29,498 bases of DNA from assembly GCA_937898635.1 (NCBI GenBank), contig CALEJW010000189.1, positions 1 through 29,498 on the forward strand, given 5' to 3'. Shown here piece by piece: positions 18,974-25,985 of this stretch. Source of the stretch: an uncultured Pseudomonadota bacterium (lineage in GTDB: Bacteria > Pseudomonadota > Gammaproteobacteria > Burkholderiales > Usitatibacteraceae). Made by a program: the position numbers and the translations under genes. Position 1 is the first letter of the stretch. Each line of letters starts with the position of its first letter. A model generated the notes under the pieces. The model worked only from the letters and a program-made list of their open reading frames with translations. It searched no databases and had not been told where the DNA came from.

Positions 18974-19225
18974 GGCGTGGGGCTCGCGCACGCGGGCATG
19001 GGCAACGGACCTTCCGGGGAATCCCTGGGGGCGGACCGCCTATTACCGCAGCTGGGCGCCTGCAATGTCTATTCCCGAAAGGGGGAACGCCCCCCTACCC
19101 ACATGGGGGAGTCCTGGCCGGAGGAGGCCCGAACGAAGGGCCCGAATTCTCGTAGAATCGTCATTGGAACACCAGATGGCGCCTCATGGAAGGCTCCCGA
19201 GGTTCCAATCGGAGGTCGAAAGCGC
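18974..19225. promoter_or_regulatory. Divergent regulatory region between soeB and the NarX-like kinase
   Basis: A 252-base gap, the largest in the window. It contains TTCCC-N6-GGGAA (19072-19087), a GGGGG-AACG-CCCCC hairpin (19081-19094), and TACCCAC-AT-GGGGGAG (19097-19112), which loosely resembles a NarL 7-2-7 site in its first half only. It also holds ATTCT-CGT-AGAAT (19146-19158), an exact inverted repeat that includes a -10-like TAGAAT (19153-19158) for the kinase gene. A GGAGG Shine-Dalgarno lies at 19211-19215. No open frame here looks like the end of soeA. Confidence 0.5.
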
Positions 19226-20431
19226 GTGAACACGAAGCAATCCGATTCACGTCCGGGGAAGGCCAGCGCCGCGAACGCGCCGGCCGCGGACCCCTGCCCG
19301 CCCGCCGGCAGGGTCTGCGACCTGGCCTCCAGCCACGACCTCCAGGCCCTGCTCGAGAGGGGCCTGAAGGCGATCGTCGCACTGGCCGGCGCCCGCGGCG
19401 GCGTGATCCGCCTGGCGCCCCCGGAAGGCGGGCCGATGCGGCTCGTCTGCTCCGAGGGCCTGCCCGAGGACGTCCTCGCGAAGGAAAGCCTCGTCGATCC
19501 CGGCTGCGGGATGTGCGGCGCGGCGCTGCGGACCGGCGACGTGCAGGTCGTGGATGCGTCCCTCGACTGCGCCCGGCGCATGGGCGTGTTCGCCACGGGG
19601 GCCGGGACGGGGCCCATGCTCGCGATTCCGCTGCACTGCCGCGGCGAGACGATCGGCGTCTTCAACCTGTTCTTCGACCGCGCGAGGCGCCTGCCCTCCG
19701 ACATCATGGGCCTGCTGGGACCGGTGTCGGAGATGCTCGACCTCGTCCTGGACAACGCCCTCCTCGAGAAGGAACGGCTCGAGTCGACGCTCTCCGCCGA
19801 ACGCCAGATGTTCGCGAGCGAGATCCACGACTCCCTGGCCCAGGGGCTCGCGTTCATGCGCATGCGCATGAGCCTGCTGCAGGACGCGATCCGCTCGCGG
19901 GAAACCACCCACGCGCTCAAGTACTTCCGCGACATCCAGGACTCCCTCGGGGAGGCCCACGCGGGGCTGCGCGAGCTGATCACGCACTTCCGCCAGCCGC
20001 TCGACCGCCAGGGGCTGGTGCACGCCCTGGAGAACACCGCGCGCACCTTCCGCAACCGCACGGGCGTGGCCCTTCGCATCGAGAACCGGGCCCGCGACCT
20101 GCGCCTGCCCGCCGAGCAGGAGGCCCAGGTCTTCCAGATCGTGCGCGAGGCGCTCGCCAACGTGATCAAGCACGCGGGCGCGAGCAACGCCCGCGTGGTG
20201 CTCGAGCGCACGGCCACGTCGCTTCGCGTGAGCGTGGAGGACGACGGCAGCGGCGCGCGCTTCTCCCGTCGCCGCGCCGCGGGCGCGCCGGACGAGCACT
20301 ACGGGCTCGAGATCATGCGCGAGCGCGCGCGCCGGATCGGCGGGCGGCTGCGCATCGTGAGCGCGCCCGGCAAGGGCACGCAGGTGAGCCTGTCCATCCC
20401 GCAGTCCCGCGAGCCCCGGAGCGAGCCGTGA
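19226..20431 (+). CDS. Soluble NarX-like GAF-domain sensor histidine kinase
   Basis: A 401-residue HisKA_3-type kinase without any transmembrane helix or periplasmic sensor. A GAF domain (about residues 35-178) carries a cysteine group: Cys75, Cys94, Cys97 (CGMC), Cys115 and Cys138, with Cys24 and Cys31 before it. The phosphoacceptor is His201 in ASEIHDSLAQGLAFMRMRMSLLQ, very close to the H-box of NarX/NarQ. The ATPase domain has the N-box EALANVIKHA (308-317), DDGSG (339-343) and GKGTQVSL. The GTG at 19226 is chosen because GGAGG lies 10 bases upstream; an in-frame ATG at 19103 is less likely. The stop overlaps the response regulator start (GTGA). Stimulus unknown: redox, oxygen or a sulfur compound is plausible from the cysteines and neighbours. 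Confidence 0.88.
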   Translation: MNTKQSDSRPGKASAANAPAADPCPPAGRVCDLASSHDLQALLERGLKAIVALAGARGGVIRLAPPEGGPMRLVCSEGLPEDVLAKESLVDPGCGMCGAALRTGDVQVVDASLDCARRMGVFATGAGTGPMLAIPLHCRGETIGVFNLFFDRARRLPSDIMGLLGPVSEMLDLVLDNALLEKERLESTLSAERQMFASEIHDSLAQGLAFMRMRMSLLQDAIRSRETTHALKYFRDIQDSLGEAHAGLRELITHFRQPLDRQGLVHALENTARTFRNRTGVALRIENRARDLRLPAEQEAQVFQIVREALANVIKHAGASNARVVLERTATSLRVSVEDDGSGARFSRRRAAGAPDEHYGLEIMRERARRIGGRLRIVSAPGKGTQVSLSIPQSREPRSEP

Positions 20432-21081
20432 GCGAATCCCCCATCCGCGTCGTGCTGATCGACGACCACGGCCTCTGCCGGCGGGGGCTCGCCGAGCTCC
20501 TCGAGCACCGCGCGGGCATCCGCGTCGTCGGCGCGACCGGGGAGCCCGACGCGGCCCTGCGCCTGGTGCACGAGTTGAAGCCCGACCTCCTGATCATGGA
20601 CCTGCGCATGCCCGCCATGCACGGCTTCTCGCTCCTCAAGCGGATCCGCGACGAGGGACTGGAGACGCCGGTGGTGATCCTCACCATGTGCGATTCCCAC
20701 GACGACCTCGCGAACGCCCTTCGCGCCGGCGTCCGGGGCTACCTGCTCAAGGACATGGATCCGGACGACGTGGTGGACTCCATCCGGCGCGCGCTCAAGG
20801 GCGAGCTCGTGGTGGCGCCCGCCATGGCGACGAAGCTCACCCACCTCCTCGGCGCGCAGTCCGGGCGCGGCGAGGGCCGCGCCCTCACCGAGCGCGAGCT
20901 GGAGATCCTGGGCTACATCGCCCAGGGCATGAGCAACAAGGGCATCGCGAAGGCGCTCGACATCAGCCACGACACGGTGAAGCTGCACGTGCGCCACATC
21001 CTCTCGAAGCTGAACCTGAGCTCTCGCGTCGAGGCCGCCGTGTACGCGGTGGGCCGCAAGTTCTCCGGCTCCGCGCACTGA
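20428..21081 (+). CDS. NarL/FixJ-family response regulator
   Basis: A 217-residue regulator. The receiver domain (1-125) has Asp12/Asp13, the phosphorylation site Asp58 (LLIMDLRMP), Thr86 and Lys108. The C-terminal LuxR-type HTH (about 152-212) reads TERELEILGYIAQGMSNKGIAKAL and then HDTVKLHVRHILSKLNLSSRVEAAVYAV, closely matching the DNA-binding domain of E. coli NarL. It is co-transcribed with the kinase (4-base overlap). It is not named narL because no nitrate respiration genes are present and the flanking genes are for sulfur oxidation. Candidate targets are the adjacent soeBC-sat operon and the dsr operon, which is inference from position. Confidence 0.9.
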   Translation: MSESPIRVVLIDDHGLCRRGLAELLEHRAGIRVVGATGEPDAALRLVHELKPDLLIMDLRMPAMHGFSLLKRIRDEGLETPVVILTMCDSHDDLANALRAGVRGYLLKDMDPDDVVDSIRRALKGELVVAPAMATKLTHLLGAQSGRGEGRALTERELEILGYIAQGMSNKGIAKALDISHDTVKLHVRHILSKLNLSSRVEAAVYAVGRKFSGSAH

Positions 21082-21098
21082 GGGGCGCGCAGCGCCCC
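21082..21098. terminator. Perfect 7-bp hairpin between convergent genes
   Basis: GGGGCGC-GCA-GCGCCCC begins directly after the response regulator stop and ends 5 bases before the stop codon of the convergent methyltransferase gene. The position suits a bidirectional terminator. There is no T-run on either side, so it may instead act as an mRNA 3'-end stabiliser. Confidence 0.5.
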
Positions 21099-21103
21099 CC
21101 GCC

Positions 21104-21883
21104 TCAGGCTTCCGGGGCCGCGCCCTCGGCGGCGCGGTTCGCGTCGAACCACTCCAGGCGCTCGCGCAGCCGCACCACCTCGCCCACGATGATGAGCGTC
21201 GGGGGTTTCAGCCCCGCCTCGTGCGCCCGGTCGGCGAGCGTGGCGAGATCGGCGCTCACGACGCGCTGCCCGCTCGTCGTGGCCTGCTGGACCATCGCGG
21301 CGGGCATCGACGGCGCCAGGCCGTGGGCGACGAGCTCGCGGCACAGCTCCGCGAGGTTCTGGAACCCCATGTAGATCACCACCGTCTGGCGCGGGCGCAC
21401 GATCGCCGCCCAGTCGACGTGGAGCGAGCCGTCCTGGGTGTTGCCGGTGACGAAGACGCAGGACTGGGCGTAGTCGCGGTGCGTCAAGGGAATGCCCGCG
21501 TAGGAGGCCGCGCCCAGCGCCGCGGTGATGCCGGGCACCACCTCGAAGCGCACGCCGTTCGCGCCGAGGGTCTCGATCTCCTCGCCGCCGCGCCCGAAGA
21601 CGAAGGGGTCTCCCGCCTTCAGGCGCAGGACCCGCCGCCCGCTCCGCGCGAGGTCCACGAGGAGCTCGTTGATCGCTTCCTGGCGCATCGCGTGGTCGCT
21701 GCGCTTCTTGCCGACGTAGATGCGCTCCGTCTTCCCGGGCACGAGCGCCATGATCTCGGGCGAGACGAGGTTGTCGTAGAGGACCACGTCGGCCTCGCGG
21801 ATGAGGCGCAGCGCCTTGACGGTGAGGAGCTCGGGATCGCCCGGCCCGGTCCCCACCAGGAAGACTTCGCCCGTCCCGCTCAT
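21104..21883 (-). CDS. cobA: Uroporphyrinogen-III C-methyltransferase (SUMT)
   Basis: Transfers two methyl groups from S-adenosylmethionine to uroporphyrinogen III, giving precorrin-2, the first committed step to siroheme and cobalamin. 259 residues, the single-domain form without the CysG dehydrogenase/ferrochelatase part. Motifs: VGTGPGDPELLTVKALRLI at the N-terminus, GDPFVFGRGGEE, and VVPGITAALGAASYAGIPLTHR. The ATG overlaps the dsrR stop (ATGA), so it is the last gene of the dsr operon. The precorrin-2 would be turned to siroheme by enzymes outside the window and amidated by DsrN for DsrAB. The gene may equally be named sumT. Confidence 0.93.
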   Translation of the reverse strand: MSGTGEVFLVGTGPGDPELLTVKALRLIREADVVLYDNLVSPEIMALVPGKTERIYVGKKRSDHAMRQEAINELLVDLARSGRRVLRLKAGDPFVFGRGGEEIETLGANGVRFEVVPGITAALGAASYAGIPLTHRDYAQSCVFVTGNTQDGSLHVDWAAIVRPRQTVVIYMGFQNLAELCRELVAHGLAPSMPAAMVQQATTSGQRVVSADLATLADRAHEAGLKPPTLIIVGEVVRLRERLEWFDANRAAEGAAPEA

Positions 21884-22206
21884 CCGGCGCCCGCGCCGCC
21901 ACCCTCGTCCGCCGGGGCGAAGATGAAGCGGAACTCCCCCGGGGCCATTTCGACGAAGTCGATGCGCGTGCCCTCGACCAGTTCCCGGCTCGGCTCGGCC
22001 ACGACGATCACGATGCCCTCGACGTCCACGGTCTCGTCCCCGGGGCGCGTGAGGTCGAAGCCCATGCCGAAGTCGAGGGAACCGTCTTCGGTGACCTTGG
22101 CGGCGACCCGGAGCACCGGCGGCTCGATACCCGCGTCGGCCGCCGACTGGCGGATCCTTTCCGCCGCCGCCTTCGTGAGCGTGATCATCGTTTGCGCCCC
22201 CGGCAT
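21880..22206 (-). CDS. dsrR: DsrR, cysteine-free IscA-like (A-type) protein
   Basis: A 108-residue protein of the IscA/HesB fold (MITLTKAAAERIRQSAADAG, then RVAAK and the LDFGMGFDL strand). It contains no cysteine at all, whereas IscA needs three for Fe-S binding. Lack of those ligands is the recognised feature of DsrR, which affects production of active Dsr proteins in sulfur oxidisers. The C-terminus (FIFAPADEG) replaces the CGCG region. The start may be 22206 (used here) or 22188 (MITLT), the more typical family start. It lies between dsrN and SUMT, as in the Allochromatium order dsrN-dsrR. Confidence 0.88.
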   Translation of the reverse strand: MPGAQTMITLTKAAAERIRQSAADAGIEPPVLRVAAKVTEDGSLDFGMGFDLTRPGDETVDVEGIVIVVAEPSRELVEGTRIDFVEMAPGEFRFIFAPADEGGGAGAG

Positions 22207-22215
22207 CGCACCGCG

Positions 22216-23616
22216 TCAGCCGGCGGCGGCGGCGAGCGCGCCCACGCGGGCCGCCTTGACGCGCGCGACGTGGCGAAGGAAGCGGCGCACCCAGTCGTTG
22301 CCGCCGACGCTGCGCTGGTGCGAGTAGGAGGCCAGCACGTTGCGGTGGACGATCCCGTCGCGCCCCCCCCCGGTGCCCTCGCCCCGCTCCACGCGCCAGG
22401 CGTGCGCGAGGCCGGGAGCGGCGTGCGCGAGGGTCGAGTAGTGGAACTCGTGGGCCCGGGTCACGGCGCCCTCTCCCGCGCCCCAGGGATGCGCGGCGGT
22501 CTCGGCGAGCCGCACGTAGCCCTTGCCCACGGGCTTCGCGTGCATCACCACGTCGGCGGGCAGCGCGCCGACCATCTCGCGGGTCTCGCCGCGCCAGGTG
22601 ATGGAGCGCGCGAGGTACATGAGCCCGCCGCATTCGGCGTACACGGGGAGCCCGTCCTCGATCTCGCGGCGCAGGCTCTCCCGGAAGGAGCGGTTCGCGG
22701 CGAGTCCCGCGGCCTCGACTTCCGGGAAGCCGCCGCCGATGAAGAGGCCGTCGAGCGCCGGCAGGCTCGCGTCGGCGAGCGTGTCGACGGCGACGAGATC
22801 CGCGCCGCCTTCGCGCAGGGCGTCGAGATCATCCGCGTAGTAGAACCCGAAGGCGCGGTCCCTCGCGATGCCGATCCGCAGGCCCGGCGAGACGGGCGCA
22901 GGGGCCGGCACGGCGGCCACGGGCTCCACCGCCCGCGCGCTGCGGGCGATCGCGACGAGGGCCTCCAGGTCGACGCTCGCGCAGACCGCCTCGCGCATGC
23001 CCGCCACGCGCGCGAGCGCATCGCCGAGCTCGCCGGCCGGGACCAGGCCGAGGTGGCGCTCGACGAGGGCGAGCCGGGGGTCGTCGCCGATCGCGCCCAG
23101 CACCGGGATGCCGGTGTAGCGCTCGATGGCGGCGCGAAGCTTCGCCTCGTGCCGGGCGCCGCCGACCCGGTTCAGGACCACGCCCGCCACGCGCACCCCG
23201 GGATCGAAGCTCGCGAGCCCGTGCAGGAGCGCCGCGGCGCCGCGCGACATGCCGCGCGAGTCGATCACCAGGACCACGGGCAGGCCGAGGCGCTTCGCGA
23301 GCGCCGCATTGCTGTCCGCCCCCTCGAGGTCCATCCCGTCGTGCAGGCCGAGGTTTCCCTCGACCACGGCGAGGTCGCAGCCGGCCGCGTGTCGCGCCCA
23401 GTACGCCGCGATTTCCGCCTCGCCCTGCAGGTGCGGGTCGAGGTTGCGGCAGGGGCGGCCCGCGGCGAGGCCCAGCCACTGCGGGTCGATGTAGTCGGGG
23501 CCCTTCTTGAAGGCCTGCACGGCGAGGCCCCGCGCGGCGAGGCCCGCGACGAGCCCGGTGGTGAACGTCGTCTTTCCCGAGGACCGTCCGGCGGCGGAGA
23601 CGAAGATCCCGCTCAT
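22216..23616 (-). CDS. dsrN: DsrN, cobyrinic acid a,c-diamide synthase-like siroheme amidase
   Basis: A 466-residue CbiA/CobB family glutamine-dependent amidotransferase that makes siro(heme)amide for dissimilatory sulfite reductase. The N-terminal ATP-binding domain has the P-loop-like AAGRSSGKTTFTTGL (8-22), the KKGPDYIDP motif (37-45) and EGNLGLHDG. The C-terminal class I glutaminase domain has FIGGGFPEV and Cys329 in YAECGGLMYLA, with a conserved EFHYS His region towards the end. A cobalamin role (CbiA/CobB) is the alternative. The position between dsrP and dsrR, and the absence of other cobalamin genes, favour DsrN. It starts 16 bases after dsrP. Confidence 0.92.
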   Translation of the reverse strand: MSGIFVSAAGRSSGKTTFTTGLVAGLAARGLAVQAFKKGPDYIDPQWLGLAAGRPCRNLDPHLQGEAEIAAYWARHAAGCDLAVVEGNLGLHDGMDLEGADSNAALAKRLGLPVVLVIDSRGMSRGAAALLHGLASFDPGVRVAGVVLNRVGGARHEAKLRAAIERYTGIPVLGAIGDDPRLALVERHLGLVPAGELGDALARVAGMREAVCASVDLEALVAIARSARAVEPVAAVPAPAPVSPGLRIGIARDRAFGFYYADDLDALREGGADLVAVDTLADASLPALDGLFIGGGFPEVEAAGLAANRSFRESLRREIEDGLPVYAECGGLMYLARSITWRGETREMVGALPADVVMHAKPVGKGYVRLAETAAHPWGAGEGAVTRAHEFHYSTLAHAAPGLAHAWRVERGEGTGGGRDGIVHRNVLASYSHQRSVGGNDWVRRFLRHVARVKAARVGALAAAAG

Positions 23617-23632
23617 GGGATGCGCCGCGGCC

Positions 23633-24826
23633 CTACTTGGCCGCGGCCGCCGGGATCGCGGGGGCCGCGGCCGGGAGGATCGGCAGCGCCCGCGCGCCCA
23701 CGAGCGCCACGAGGAAGGCAGCGGCAAGGCCGCCCGTTCCGAGCAGGAACTCCGGCAGGCTCGGCGCGTAGCTTCCGACGCGGCCGTCGTGGAAGGCGCT
23801 CCTCGCCTCGTAGCCGGGGAAGATCTCCAGCGGGAAGACCTGCCCGCCGATGATGAAGACGTAGAGGAAGGCGAAGGCGCCGAGCGCGACCAGCGCGGCG
23901 GCGACGGACGTCGCGCGCGCGCCGGCGAAGCGCGGGTGGAAGAGCAGCGCCAGCGGCACGAGGCTTCCCAGCCCGACGAAGCCGATCCAGAAGAGCGCGG
24001 GGTACGGCGCGCCGCCCACGAGGATGAAGCGCTCGAAGGCGGCCTGCTTCGCCCAGTAGAGGTTCGTGAGGTGGTGCACGGCCACGAAGTAGAGCGCGGC
24101 CACCACGAAGATCCCGAGGAGCCTTCGCACCCGCACGAGCATCGCCGCGTCCATCGCCTCCCCGGCCAGGCGCGCGAAGAAGGCCTGCGCCAGGTGGAAG
24201 GCCGCGAGTCCCCACGCGAGCGAGAGCGCGATGAAGAGGGGCGCGATCACGCCCGAGGCGTAGGCCTGTCGCGCCACGAGGAAGCCGAAGATGGACCCGG
24301 TGCCGGTGGTGAGGATGACGCGCCAGGCGAAGGCGGCCAGTCCCACGGGCTTCGCGAGCGGGGCGAGGCGCCGCTCGAGGAGCGCCCAGAGGTAGAGCGC
24401 GCAGATCGCGAAGAGCCCGTTGTAGAGGATCATGTTCCACGCGAAGATCGAGCGGAAGTTGTAGTGGGTCGCGGCGACGACCAGGCGCTCGGGCCGGCCC
24501 AGGTCGAGGACCAGCACCAGGAGCCCCCCGGCGAGGAGCGCCACGGTGAGGAGCACCGACAGGGGCGAGAGCGGCTTGTAGTCGGCCTCCCCGAAGACCG
24601 AGGCGATGGAGGCCACGTTGAGCGCCCCGGAGGCGGCGACGATCAGGAAGATCGCGAAGACGTGCGGCAGGCCCCACACGACCTGGTTCGACATCCCGGT
24701 CACGACGTGGCCGTGGAGTTCCATGTAGTGCGCGGCGCCGAGCGCGAGGGCGAGCACCGCCGCGCCGGCCGCCGCCAGCGTCCAGAAGGCCCGTGCCGCC
24801 GCTGCCGGCCGCCGTGTCTCGTCCAT
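23633..24826 (-). CDS. dsrP: DsrP, NrfD-like integral membrane subunit of DsrMKJOP
   Basis: A 397-residue polytopic protein of the NrfD/PsrC family with about ten helices. Family features include ELHGHVVTGMSNQVVWGLPHVF near the N-terminus (residues about 36-57), LDLGRPERLVVAATHYNFRSIFAWN in the middle, and IIGGQVFPLEIFPGYE near the end. DsrP is the quinone-interacting membrane subunit of the DsrMKJOP complex and works with DsrO and DsrJ. It begins 3 bases after the dsrO stop. The C-terminus ends in an Ala/Pro-rich tail. Confidence 0.95.
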   Translation of the reverse strand: MDETRRPAAAARAFWTLAAAGAAVLALALGAAHYMELHGHVVTGMSNQVVWGLPHVFAIFLIVAASGALNVASIASVFGEADYKPLSPLSVLLTVALLAGGLLVLVLDLGRPERLVVAATHYNFRSIFAWNMILYNGLFAICALYLWALLERRLAPLAKPVGLAAFAWRVILTTGTGSIFGFLVARQAYASGVIAPLFIALSLAWGLAAFHLAQAFFARLAGEAMDAAMLVRVRRLLGIFVVAALYFVAVHHLTNLYWAKQAAFERFILVGGAPYPALFWIGFVGLGSLVPLALLFHPRFAGARATSVAAALVALGAFAFLYVFIIGGQVFPLEIFPGYEARSAFHDGRVGSYAPSLPEFLLGTGGLAAAFLVALVGARALPILPAAAPAIPAAAAK

Positions 24827-24829
24827 GGC

Positions 24830-25561
24830 CTAGAGTCCCCGGTAGCGCACGCCGTTGTCGGTGCGCAGGTCGGCCCGCAGCTGCGTGGTCGCCACGGAGG
24901 CGATCCGGCGCGAGATCTCGCTTTGCGGGTCGTTCAGGTCGCCGAAGAGGATCGCTTCGTGGCCCGCGGCCGCGCAGGCCTCGACGCAGGAGGGCGTGCC
25001 GCCGCGGTCGACCTTGTGCACGCACAGCGTGCAGCTCTCCACGCAGCCCTTGCCGCGCGGCACGTCGGGCTTCTGCCCGGTGGTCGGCTCGTGCACGAAG
25101 CTCCTCGCGTTGTACGGGCAGGCCATCATGCAATAGCGGCAGCCGATGCAGGTGTGGCGGTCCACCAGCACGATGCCGTCCTCGCGCTTGAAGGAGGCCC
25201 CGGTCGGGCAGACGTCCACGCACGGCGGCTCGGCGCAGTGCTGGCACATCACCGGGGCGGAGATCGCCTTGCCGCTCCGGAGGTCCTTCAGCTCCACCTT
25301 GCGGATCCACTGCGCGTCCGTGGCGCGCGTGGCTTCGGGAAGCCCGTGCTCGGTGTTGCAGGCGACGACGCAATCGTTGCAGCCGCTCTCGCACTTCGTG
25401 GTGTCGACGAGCATGCCCCAGCGCACCTTGCCGCTCGCCGGCTCGCCGGGAGCCTTGGCCTGCGCGTAGTCGTAGAGGAAGACGCCCGGCGCGATCATCG
25501 CGCCCGCGAGCGCCGCGGCGCCCCCGAGGAACTCGCGACGGCGCTTGTCCACCGGGTTCAC
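24830..25561 (-). CDS. dsrO: DsrO, periplasmic iron-sulfur subunit with Tat signal
   Basis: A 243-residue ferredoxin-like protein. A twin-arginine signal (KRRREFLGGAAALAGAM, near residues 6-22) directs it to the periplasm. Four cysteine groups for 4Fe-4S clusters follow: CESGCNDCVVAC, CQHCAEPPCVDVCP, CIGCRYCMMACP, and CESCTLC with CVEAC. It links DsrJ to DsrP in the transmembrane electron-transfer complex. The start is a GTG overlapping the dsrJ stop (GTGA). A longer frame upstream into dsrJ is a shadow. Confidence 0.94.
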   Translation of the reverse strand: MNPVDKRRREFLGGAAALAGAMIAPGVFLYDYAQAKAPGEPASGKVRWGMLVDTTKCESGCNDCVVACNTEHGLPEATRATDAQWIRKVELKDLRSGKAISAPVMCQHCAEPPCVDVCPTGASFKREDGIVLVDRHTCIGCRYCMMACPYNARSFVHEPTTGQKPDVPRGKGCVESCTLCVHKVDRGGTPSCVEACAAAGHEAILFGDLNDPQSEISRRIASVATTQLRADLRTDNGVRYRGL

Positions 25562-25971
25562 CGCGCCGCTCCCGGGACGGCCGAGGCCGTCTGCGCCGGC
25601 CTCGCCGTGGCGGCGTGGCAGTCGAAGCAGTCGAGCTTCACGGCCGCGTAGCTGTGGCAGCCCTGGCAGAAATGCCCGTCGGAGCCGAGGACGCGGCCGT
25701 CCTTCGCGTTGGCGTGGCAGTCCACGCAGCCGGCGAGGCTGTGCTTCGCGGGGCGGATCCCGCGGCGCACCGTGTCGTCGCGGTCGTGCTTGAGGAAGTC
25801 CATGTGCGAGCGGCGCATGAGCTTCGGGTCCTCGACGCAGGGCCCGGCGCGGGCCGGGTCGAGCGACGGCCCGGCCGCGAGCGCGCCGGCGCCCGCCGCG
25901 ACGGCCCCGAGGAGGAGCGCCGCGGCGAGGGCGGGACGCAGGGACCCTCGCGGGAATCCGGCCATGGCCAT
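25558..25971 (-). CDS. dsrJ: DsrJ, periplasmic triheme cytochrome c
   Basis: A 137-residue protein with an N-terminal hydrophobic helix (about residues 12-33) that acts as signal or anchor. Three heme c motifs are visible: CVDCH (82-86), CQGCH (102-106) and CFDCH (115-119). Cys45 in PCVEDPKLMRRSHM is the conserved cysteine proposed as an axial ligand of one heme in DsrJ, a rare His/Cys coordination. The role is sulfur-substrate or electron transfer on the periplasmic side of DsrMKJOP. The ATG at 25971 lies 14 bases after the dsrL stop; a second in-frame ATG is at 25965. Its large frame upstream, overlapping dsrL, is a shadow. Confidence 0.92.
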   Translation of the reverse strand: MAMAGFPRGSLRPALAAALLLGAVAAGAGALAAGPSLDPARAGPCVEDPKLMRRSHMDFLKHDRDDTVRRGIRPAKHSLAGCVDCHANAKDGRVLGSDGHFCQGCHSYAAVKLDCFDCHAATARPAQTASAVPGAAR

Positions 25972-25985
25972 GGGCGCGGGCGTCC

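Noticed and set aside
19097..19112. True NarL 7-2-7 binding site
   Set aside because: Only the first half (TACCCAC) is near the heptamer consensus; the second half, GGGGGAG, has several mismatches. Kept as a weak hint, not as a called operator.
18200..19225. Long in-frame extension before the NarX-like kinase
   Set aside because: It runs antisense to soeB and has no domain. A GGAGG Shine-Dalgarno in front of the GTG at 19226 gives a good start.
19186..20427. Open frame in phase with the response regulator, covering the kinase (631 residues in all)
   Set aside because: The kinase in another frame has all family motifs. The Arg/Pro-rich extension is a shadow and the regulator starts at the GTG at 20428.
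20428..21081. Nitrate regulator NarL as a firm name
   Set aside because: The DNA-binding domain is very NarL-like, but the kinase lacks the periplasmic nitrate sensor and no nitrate reductase genes are present.
22216..23616. Cobalamin biosynthesis gene cbiA/cobB
   Set aside because: The family is the same, but no other cobalamin gene is near and the position between dsrP and dsrR matches dsrN.
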